NCBI RefSeq assembly: GCF_000368025.1
Contig: NZ_KB849212.1
Coordinates: forward strand, 308,331 to 372,330
DNA length: 64,000 nt
Direction: 5' to 3'
DNA from: Acinetobacter parvus DSM 16617 = CIP 108168
GTDB taxonomy: Bacteria; Pseudomonadota; Gammaproteobacteria; Pseudomonadales; Moraxellaceae
Shown here: in pieces, positions 53,578-61,127 of the stretch
Position numbering within the stretch: position 1 is the first letter of the stretch
Layout: every line of letters starts with the position of its first letter
Program-made: the position numbers and the translations under genes
Notes under the pieces: model-generated
Told to the model about the DNA's origin: nothing
The model's input: only the letters and a program-made list of their open reading frames with translations
Database searches by the model: none

Positions 53578-54709
53578 TTACAACACACAAGTTAAAATTT
53601 TGATGAGGATAGTCCACAGCACTGATCACTTCAGCATTTGGCAACGCTTCAAGCAGGCTTTTCGCGACTGAATGTGTTGCGGTTTCGACAGTAATCAAGA
53701 CTCGGTCATAATCCTGTGGATTGATGTTGTAGACAAAATTTTGAATACCTAGCCCATAGTTATCCGCAAATGCCAAGGCAGACTGAATGGCATGTCCAAC
53801 AGCAATCGGTGAACGGGTAATTGCACTGAACCTCACATCTGCGCCTTGCTGCTGCAAATACTCTGCCAACAGGAAAGAAGACCAGACATACTCGCCACTG
53901 CCCAACACCAGAATACGTTCATCAGGTTGTACCGCCAACCGAATATGCGCACCACTGTCCTGAATGGGTAAACGCCCCCAGGTCGGCTGTGCTAAAGTAT
54001 CAAACGCGCCAAAGGCGACTGTATCCACCTTTGGCATATTGATCTGGATTGGATTCTCAGCATCACGCCATTGCCATTTGCCTGTCATTAATGCTACAGA
54101 CTGACAGTTTAGATCGGCAATATGAATGCCTGATGACCAATCTGCCAGCGTGGCAGTCACCACATGAGAAATTCGATTCAGCCCTGCCTGTTGTAAAGCA
54201 TGGATTAAATTGACAAAGGTCTTGCCAGTTGATGCTTCATCGTCTACCAGTACAATGCTTTTGCTGTTTAGAATCTGTTGTTGAAGCTCTGCATCGGGTG
54301 AACCATATAACAATTGATCCTGTGCATGGCTATGTTCTTCTAAAAAACGTGCCAGTAATGGCGCACCATGTACTGGATGGCGTGTTGTTGTCACATAAAT
54401 CGCTTCAGGATAACGTTGCTGCAACACCTGATGAACGCCTGCGCCCAGCCCAACCGCCGTTTCCGCCATGCCAATAACCAACACAGGTTCAGGTAAATCA
54501 TCAGGAACCAGCTCAGCCAAATCAGTAAAGGCATGGCGCATAATGTGGGGACTGACGGGGATATGCCGCCCTAATACTTTCGATACAAATAAAAATGCAC
54601 GCTTTGGATTAATGCGTTCGGCAAAACCCAATAAATCCTGCCATTTCCAGTGGCTATTATCATTGGGTTGTAAGCTTAATACTCCCCTCTGTAATTCAAT
54701 CTCAATCAT
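53570..54709 (-). CDS. Phosphoribosyltransferase with TRSP domain
   Basis: The 379-residue protein has a phosphoribosyltransferase domain with LVIGMAETAVGLGAG, VTTTRHPV and the PRPP loop IVLVDDEASTGKT (153-164), followed by a C-terminal TRSP domain (about 255-379) with ERILVLGSGEYVWSSFLLAEYL. This is the second phosphoribosyltransferase of the cluster and pairs with the PELOTA-type enzyme. It follows the ATP-grasp gene by 43 bp. Confidence 0.85.
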   Translation of the reverse strand: MIEIELQRGVLSLQPNDNSHWKWQDLLGFAERINPKRAFLFVSKVLGRHIPVSPHIMRHAFTDLAELVPDDLPEPVLVIGMAETAVGLGAGVHQVLQQRYPEAIYVTTTRHPVHGAPLLARFLEEHSHAQDQLLYGSPDAELQQQILNSKSIVLVDDEASTGKTFVNLIHALQQAGLNRISHVVTATLADWSSGIHIADLNCQSVALMTGKWQWRDAENPIQINMPKVDTVAFGAFDTLAQPTWGRLPIQDSGAHIRLAVQPDERILVLGSGEYVWSSFLLAEYLQQQGADVRFSAITRSPIAVGHAIQSALAFADNYGLGIQNFVYNINPQDYDRVLITVETATHSVAKSLLEALPNAEVISAVDYPHQNFNLCVVND

Positions 54710-54752
54710 ATATATCTTAAATCTAACTTAAAAATTATATTTATACCGTTTT

Positions 54753-55814
54753 TTATACCACACAAACACTTTGGCTAATATGTCGAACCATAACAGTATT
54801 TTCAATTTTTTCAGGCTGATAATCCAATCCGAATGTTTCTGCAATAGCAGCGTGGACCAGATTGACACCACTATAAAATGTGTGCCCTATTCCACCCGAA
54901 GGGCGAGGATTAACTTCCAAAATAAATAATTGTCCATGATCATTATAACGGGCCTGCATATTCACCAAACCATCACAACCAAACAATTCAGCAACCTGTC
55001 TGGCCAGTTCAATGGCCTCACCTTCGAGTTTCAGTTGCTGGTAACCACCGCGCTGTTTACAACGGACAACCGCACATCGGACTTGCCCATGCACACAAAA
55101 CATATCCACTGAACATTCCTGACCCGATAAAAATGGCATCACCAAATAGGCAGGCGGATTCGGCGATTGTCGATAACTTTCAATAAATGTTTGTGGATGT
55201 GCCCTAAAATTCTGACTATTGGCAAACATATCAAATGATGTCGCCTTTGTATCCAGATGCCAAAAACCTGATGCAAATACACCTGTCACAGGCTTTACAC
55301 ATACTTCACCTTTCTTCGACCAACTTTCATAGGCGGCTTGCAACTCTTCAGCATGATATACAGTGGTGGCAGGGACAACCGCAATCTGATGGTGTAAACA
55401 GGTTTGGGTAAATACTGATTTATCATGTAATTGGGCAATCTGCTCCATGTGATCGCAGCCAGCCATAATCCGAATACCCAAAGCCTCGAAACGGTGTTTC
55501 TGTTCCAGATAAATTCGTCCAAAACGCCCTGCAATAATTAGCTTTACCTTTAGGCGCTGTGCCTGTTGTAGCACCCACTCCACGCGCTCAGCAACGGCAG
55601 GCTCCTGTAACGCAATATCTGCAACAGATGTGATTTCAGGCCGCCACTCGGGATGGGAGGCCACCACATGAATAGGTAGATTAAAAGGTGTATGTTTTGC
55701 TGCCAAAATTAAATCTCGCTGACAGGAATGGGCTTGGGTAAACCAGATTCCAATAGAGTTTTCAGCGATATTCATTTCTGTATTTGTTCCCGTCACTTCT
55801 AAAGCTGCATTCAT
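54753..55814 (-). CDS. ATP-grasp ligase of the Ter biosynthetic set
   Basis: The 353-residue protein has an ATP-grasp fold: a nucleotide-binding lysine region (GEVCVKPVTGVFASGFW), LVMPFLSGQECSVDMF and the metal-binding FILEVNPRPSGGIGHTFYSG. It should ligate a carboxylate to an amine or thiol using ATP. It starts four bases inside the kinase gene (ATGA overlap), so signalling and synthesis genes are directly coupled. Confidence 0.85.
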   Translation of the reverse strand: MNAALEVTGTNTEMNIAENSIGIWFTQAHSCQRDLILAAKHTPFNLPIHVVASHPEWRPEITSVADIALQEPAVAERVEWVLQQAQRLKVKLIIAGRFGRIYLEQKHRFEALGIRIMAGCDHMEQIAQLHDKSVFTQTCLHHQIAVVPATTVYHAEELQAAYESWSKKGEVCVKPVTGVFASGFWHLDTKATSFDMFANSQNFRAHPQTFIESYRQSPNPPAYLVMPFLSGQECSVDMFCVHGQVRCAVVRCKQRGGYQQLKLEGEAIELARQVAELFGCDGLVNMQARYNDHGQLFILEVNPRPSGGIGHTFYSGVNLVHAAIAETFGLDYQPEKIENTVMVRHISQSVCVV

Positions 55815-57340
55815 TCACATTCCACCATTTGTACCACCACTAAACGTCCGCCATCCTGACGTGACAATAAAATCTGCTTCCCATCGGTCAATTCAATTTT
55901 TCCACCTATCGGAATAATCTCTTTGCTTGCCACGTCCATCAGTTCAGGTAAATTCTCATTGACCAGCCACCATTGCTGTTGATGGAAAATAAAATAACCC
56001 ACCCGTTTGGTTTGCTCTACACTTAAACGTTCATTTGGCGCAATCAAGTTATTGGCATGCCATTGATAGATTGACTGGCCTGTCCAGACCATCAAACGGT
56101 GATTATCAGGTCTAAAGCTCCCCTCCCTGCGTGCCGAATATAGGTTTAACACAGGCAATTTGCCGTGAAATGCCGTGCCACAAAATGGGCAGACAGGCTT
56201 GGTGCTGTTGTCAAATACATACCATTTTTGACCACAATCTGGATTTAGGCAGGGCTGCATTAAATCAACCGTTTTCACCAATGCCGTTTCCCAGTCATTG
56301 GCAGAGGGCCGTTGCTGCGGTTGATGCAGACCTGTAACAAAACTCTGTAGAAAGAGTTCCTTTAAATATGGCCCTGTCACTGTAAATGGAATTTTTTCGG
56401 GGTCTGCCCACGGTAATGCACTCGGACGAACCTGCGCCACTTTAACCCGATTACTTGCATCCGATGGGTGTTCAATAAATAATGCATTTTCACCCATTGC
56501 CAGATTTTCATCTTTTTGTGGGTCATTGACATCATGTACTTTGCCACCACGTAATGGATGGCGATAGAGCAAATACATATAAATCAGCACAGCCAGAGCA
56601 TGACGATCCGTCATGATATTGGGCAAATGCCGTTGAGGATCATCTTTTTTAAGATGGTTGGTCATCACCACTTCAGGCGCAATAAAATCTGGTGTTCCCA
56701 CCACATCAGGCGGATATTTGCCTGGAACAACCAAACCATCCACATCAATGACGCAAGCACGCCCCATGACAGGATCAATCAAGATATTTTTATAGGACAA
56801 ATCGGAGTGGGCCAAACCAGCCGCATGCATACGGCGCACTGCACGCGCAATTAAAATACAAATCTTGAGATAGTTCAGCCATGTGCCTTTTTCCCGTTCA
56901 TCCAGAAAGCGTTTCTGGTTATTGGCACTCGCAAACCATTTTCCCTCTTTTTCTTTCCCTTTAATCCCCAAAAAATCATTATTTTTAGAACCAAACTCAA
57001 AGAAAAATGGCTTTTGATAAGTAGGTGCTGTAATCCCCAGCAAGCCATTGTATTCCACCAAACCATCAGGCCAGCAAAATACATTTTTCCAGTAATCACC
57101 ACCCGCACCGTTAAAAATACCTTGCCATTTATTGCCCACAATTTCTTTTAACCGATCTTTCTGCCGTTCCAGTTCAGCCTGAGACTGATAAAAATGGTTT
57201 TTTTCCTTGCTAAAAAAACACACCACATAAGATTTATCAGGAGAAAAATATACATCTTTCATGGCACCCGAACCGATCACTTCATCAATAAATGCAATTG
57301 GACGGCCATCGAGCGTTTGACATTGAATGACTTTACTCAT
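55811..57340 (-). CDS. Protein kinase with zinc ribbon (TerY-P triad kinase)
   Basis: The 509-residue protein has an N-terminal Ser/Thr-kinase-like domain (about 15-345) with GSGAMKDVYF, the catalytic loop HSDLSYKN (His178, Asp180, Asn185), IDVDG for the metal-binding DFG and GTPDFIAPEV. A four-cysteine zinc ribbon follows (Cys364, 369, 384, 387), then a beta-rich C-terminal domain of about 110 residues with no obvious name. It overlaps the PP2C gene by 8 bp. It should phosphorylate proteins of the same locus, with the PP2C as its opponent. Confidence 0.83.
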   Translation of the reverse strand: MSKVIQCQTLDGRPIAFIDEVIGSGAMKDVYFSPDKSYVVCFFSKEKNHFYQSQAELERQKDRLKEIVGNKWQGIFNGAGGDYWKNVFCWPDGLVEYNGLLGITAPTYQKPFFFEFGSKNNDFLGIKGKEKEGKWFASANNQKRFLDEREKGTWLNYLKICILIARAVRRMHAAGLAHSDLSYKNILIDPVMGRACVIDVDGLVVPGKYPPDVVGTPDFIAPEVVMTNHLKKDDPQRHLPNIMTDRHALAVLIYMYLLYRHPLRGGKVHDVNDPQKDENLAMGENALFIEHPSDASNRVKVAQVRPSALPWADPEKIPFTVTGPYLKELFLQSFVTGLHQPQQRPSANDWETALVKTVDLMQPCLNPDCGQKWYVFDNSTKPVCPFCGTAFHGKLPVLNLYSARREGSFRPDNHRLMVWTGQSIYQWHANNLIAPNERLSVEQTKRVGYFIFHQQQWWLVNENLPELMDVASKEIIPIGGKIELTDGKQILLSRQDGGRLVVVQMVECE

Positions 57341-59177
57341 GTTCTTCTCCGTTTATTTCGACAGGCTCAGTCACCATAGATGAGTCATGGATTGAGCTTG
57401 TCGAAACCGTCCATAAAATTGCCAGAGTTCGATCATCATGGTGTCCTGCACTAAAGAATGCCGACCATTCCAATAAGGCCTGTTCAGGTTGTTCCTGTTG
57501 TAAGTGTGGTTCAATTTCTTGCCAAAGTGCCTGCCATTTTTTTTGATTTTCCAGCCCTGCATCTGTTTCAAAACGCGGATCAGAAATCCCATCGGTCATG
57601 AGAATTACTGCCTGAGCGTCATCAAAATAGCCAATATGGACTCGCTGTTTAAAATCTCGTACCAAACAACCATAATCTAAAAAGCGGGTTTGTCCTGCAA
57701 ATTCCCCCCCATCAGGTTTCCCCATTAACCGTACGCGGTCTTTACCATAAACTGCAATCGCTCCATCACCGACCCAAAAACTACTTATAAAGGTTTTATT
57801 GTCTTGTTGCCGTACCACTGCAAACAATAATGTTGTAGCAAACAATTTAGAGGCAACGCCTTGTCGAGTGGCTTCATGTTCAATTTGTTCAATGGCTTGT
57901 GTTGCGGCTGAATAAAACGCATCACTAAATTGATTGCCTAACTGATGCGCTGCATTTTTGGTTTCAGGATCATCATTAGCTCCGACTTGCCACTGTGCCA
58001 ACAATCGGTCAGATTCACCTGATTGTTTTTGCATGAAAGCTTTTAAATACTCACCAACAGTATTCACCGCAACCCTCGACCCCTCACGGGAAAATTCGGC
58101 ACTTCCTGCACCATCTGCCACAACCAATACCGACCAATTACTATCCGCGACCTGAGCAACAAAAAAATCATCATCACGGAATGTTCCTGCATGTTCATGT
58201 GAACGTCCTCGCTGACTACACGCAGCAATATTAAAATCTGCCGCCTGAATCAATTGACAACGATTATTTGCTTTCCAATACATCGCATTTGGATCAGGCT
58301 CATTCACCTGCCATAAACTACGCGGATCAGCCGTGACAATAAACGTGACTTCCCCTGACAACCATCCTGCCTGCTCATTTGCCGTTTTATATTGAAAAAT
58401 GAGTTTAAATTCACCTGCCTGTGTGGGTATGCCTGAAAGTTGCTGTGTCACTGCATCAAAACAGATACCCAGATTTTCAGGAATCCTGACACTTTCATGA
58501 TGAATCTGTAGATCCTGTTTCACGGGATGTTGCATTTGAATGCTGGCTTGATAGTTCTGTCCCACTCTAGCGTTGGGAATCTGAAAGTGAGGCATTTTTT
58601 TCACCGTTTTTACCCCAGTTTGCAGGGATGTTGAGGCATTGTCTGGAATAGGGCTGGATTGTTTTTCAATGATTGGAGTCGTTACGGCCAACGGTAAATG
58701 TGTAGGCACAACAGAATTAGATTCAGATAAATCTGTCATTTCGGATAATATGGATTGATTGTCATTATTTGGTGGTGTCAAAGGTTGTTTCTGTTCTGAT
58801 TCAAGGTGCACAGATTCTGCTTGAGCAGTATCAGGCTGTGGATAAAAGCCCAGAGGTTCTACAGCATTCTTTGACACCCCATGCTTTTCACATGGGCTAT
58901 TTTGCACAGGCGCATAAATCGGCAAACGTCCCTGTTGCAATATTTGTTGTAACAAACATCCCTGAAAGTCTGGCAACTGCTCCAGTTGAAAACCCACCGC
59001 ATCATAAAACTGTTCTGCCAGATCATGATAGGCATTGTAAAGACGCTTATTTTGTACACATTGCTGCCACCATTCCTGATTTTGCATCTGATTTAATGAC
59101 TGGCTTTTATGATTTAAAAGTTGTGCTAATGTATCAGCAAGGGCCTGTTTTAATTCTGGTGTTAATGGCTGAAGCAT
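57333..59177 (-). CDS. PP2C-type phosphatase with Ig-like domain (TerY-P triad phosphatase)
   Basis: The 614-residue protein has an N-terminal helical region (about 1-90), a low-complexity linker, a beta-sandwich resembling putative-Ig (He_PIG) domains (about 197-284, with AVTQQLSGIPTQAGEF), and a C-terminal PP2C domain (about 315-605) with VVADGAGSAEFSREGS and ILMTDGISDPRF. The metal-binding aspartates are present. No signal peptide is seen, so the Ig-like domain would act inside the cell. The ATG at 59177 is preferred to an in-frame ATG at 59264. Confidence 0.83.
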   Translation of the reverse strand: MLQPLTPELKQALADTLAQLLNHKSQSLNQMQNQEWWQQCVQNKRLYNAYHDLAEQFYDAVGFQLEQLPDFQGCLLQQILQQGRLPIYAPVQNSPCEKHGVSKNAVEPLGFYPQPDTAQAESVHLESEQKQPLTPPNNDNQSILSEMTDLSESNSVVPTHLPLAVTTPIIEKQSSPIPDNASTSLQTGVKTVKKMPHFQIPNARVGQNYQASIQMQHPVKQDLQIHHESVRIPENLGICFDAVTQQLSGIPTQAGEFKLIFQYKTANEQAGWLSGEVTFIVTADPRSLWQVNEPDPNAMYWKANNRCQLIQAADFNIAACSQRGRSHEHAGTFRDDDFFVAQVADSNWSVLVVADGAGSAEFSREGSRVAVNTVGEYLKAFMQKQSGESDRLLAQWQVGANDDPETKNAAHQLGNQFSDAFYSAATQAIEQIEHEATRQGVASKLFATTLLFAVVRQQDNKTFISSFWVGDGAIAVYGKDRVRLMGKPDGGEFAGQTRFLDYGCLVRDFKQRVHIGYFDDAQAVILMTDGISDPRFETDAGLENQKKWQALWQEIEPHLQQEQPEQALLEWSAFFSAGHHDDRTLAILWTVSTSSIHDSSMVTEPVEINGEEHE

Positions 59178-59214
59178 AAATAAAAAATTCCTTTTTAGCC
59201 TTAAGACGAATACC

Positions 59215-60270
59215 CTAGCCTCGACCACGCTGCACATCAAACCCATCCGAACCGCCATAGCCAAAACTCACCTGACGGCGGCACCACGGACAACTGACTT
59301 CTTCACTAAAACCGTCATAACACATTAATTGACCACAGCCACACATGGCAAATGCGGTTTCTGCCAAACAATGTGGGCACTCAGGCGTGCCTTCAAGCAA
59401 AGTGGTATTGATTTGCTGTTGGTGTTGGCTTTGATCTGACCAGGTAAAATAATCCTCATCAATTTTGCAGCACTCTTTCAGTTGGTAGTGATACAAATTG
59501 AGGTTAATATCTAAGTCTTTAGGGGCCTGATACTGAATTTCACGTTCAAATTTCATCAAATAAGGGCGATTTAACTTTCCACAACGCCCAACAAAAGTTG
59601 CACACTGCTCATCCAGCAAAGTTCGTGGCTGAACATCTTTAACCAGACGCATATAGCGCTCATCCAAAGGCGGTAGATGTTGCTGCTGTTCACCATCTCC
59701 CACACTTTTACTTTGCGCGACGACTGAGGCACTGATCCATTGGAAGAACTTTTGGAAATCTTTTTCATTCAACTCATCAAAGGCTATACAGTGTTCCGTC
59801 AGTTGCTTTAAAGTGTGATAATCGACATTTCTACCCATTCCCAGTGCAATCAGTGTACAACGGCGGGCATACTTTTTTTGCCAGCGATAAATTGCATCCT
59901 TGCATTCATCGGTTGGTCGCCCATCTGTAAATAAATATACGACTGGCTTCCAGTCACCTTTGGTTTCTGTTGTGGTCTTAATCAAGTGACGATCAAACTC
60001 ATTCATTAAATGTTCCAGCGCTTTACCTAAGTGTGTACCACCGCCCAAAGGTAATTTCACTGGATAATAAGCAAACACTTCCACCAAAGGCACCAAGGTA
60101 CGCACAATTCCCGCAAAGGCAATCATTGACACATATACTGTTTCCAGGGCATAAGGGTCTTTGCGTAACTGCTGCATGATGAGTTGAATACCCTGCTGCA
60201 TCTGCTCAATATTTTTCCCCACCATGGATTCAGAACAATCCAACACAAAAAAAACAGGTAAACGTCGCAT
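59215..60270 (-). CDS. TerY-type vWA protein with C-terminal zinc-binding domain
   Basis: The 351-residue protein has a vWA domain (about 1-200) with the MIDAS start VFFVLDCSESMVG, GGGTHLGKAL and FTDGRPTDEC, then a C-terminal domain (about 215-351) with repeated cysteine pairs (CPHC, CGCG, CPWC) that suggest zinc or ring-like binding. TerY proteins scaffold the kinase-phosphatase pair. It lies 37 bp before the PP2C gene and 34 bp after the other vWA gene. Confidence 0.85.
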   Translation of the reverse strand: MRRLPVFFVLDCSESMVGKNIEQMQQGIQLIMQQLRKDPYALETVYVSMIAFAGIVRTLVPLVEVFAYYPVKLPLGGGTHLGKALEHLMNEFDRHLIKTTTETKGDWKPVVYLFTDGRPTDECKDAIYRWQKKYARRCTLIALGMGRNVDYHTLKQLTEHCIAFDELNEKDFQKFFQWISASVVAQSKSVGDGEQQQHLPPLDERYMRLVKDVQPRTLLDEQCATFVGRCGKLNRPYLMKFEREIQYQAPKDLDINLNLYHYQLKECCKIDEDYFTWSDQSQHQQQINTTLLEGTPECPHCLAETAFAMCGCGQLMCYDGFSEEVSCPWCRRQVSFGYGGSDGFDVQRGRG

Positions 60271-60304
60271 CTAGCTGAATATCCTTAATAATTTATACCG
60301 TTAT

Positions 60305-60940
60305 TTATAAAACCAGTTGCACTTCAGGCGGTGGTGGTGGCAATGAAATCGAGCTTGAAATGCCTGCACTGCTGCTGCCTGCCACCACACTTGCCGATAC
60401 CCATTTGAAGAATCCTGAAAATGATGCAGCATCCATGGTATCCAATACCACAACTTTATCTGTCAGTTGCAATAAATGTTCAGTTTTGGCTTTGGGCCCT
60501 GCCGCACAGGCAACAATACTGGCAAAGTTTAATTGCTGAATCACAGGAACTGCTTGCTGATATGCATACACATCTGAGGGTGAGCCATCTGTCATGACAA
60601 ATAATAAAGGTCTCCAGTCCCCTTTAATCTCATCGCTACTTTTTTGAATTTGCTGGCTCACTTGTTCTGCCAACAACTCCAGAGCAGCGCCCATAAAGGT
60701 TGCCCCTGCACTTGGCACATCAATATTGTTCAATTGAACCTGATCGAGTGGGGTCAGTGGCAAATAGACCTTTGCCTCTAAATCAAAAGTAATGATACTT
60801 AAATGCACACTTTCCAGTGCATAAGGGTCTTGCCGTAATGCACTAAGCATCGACTGCAATCCAACATTCACGGAATGAATTGGCTCTCCTCGCATTGACC
60901 CCGAAGTATCCAATAAAATATAAACAGGCAAACGGCGCAT
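60305..60940 (-). CDS. terY: TerY-type vWA protein
   Basis: The 211-residue protein is a lone vWA domain with the MIDAS motif ILLDTSGSMRGEP, GATFMGAALELL and FVMTDGSPSD, and a proline-rich tail (LPPPPPEVQ). It is the first gene of the 16-gene ter run. Its ATG has an AAGGA site 9 nt upstream, and the 187-bp region before it must hold the operon promoter; I could not place the -35 and -10 with confidence. Confidence 0.87.
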   Translation of the reverse strand: MRRLPVYILLDTSGSMRGEPIHSVNVGLQSMLSALRQDPYALESVHLSIITFDLEAKVYLPLTPLDQVQLNNIDVPSAGATFMGAALELLAEQVSQQIQKSSDEIKGDWRPLLFVMTDGSPSDVYAYQQAVPVIQQLNFASIVACAAGPKAKTEHLLQLTDKVVVLDTMDAASFSGFFKWVSASVVAGSSSAGISSSISLPPPPPEVQLVL

Positions 60941-61127
60941 TATTATTTTTCCTTATTTTCAGTATATTATTCGCTTTCTTTTTTTAACATAATTTTTTTG
61001 GTTCTACTATGCACCAGCCCTTAATTACTTAAAATAAATAGACAATTCTGTATGTTTAATAAGTATTTGCAACAAGCAGTTAGATAGAAACCACAAGCCA
61101 AATATTAAATTTAAGGGGACTCAAGCA

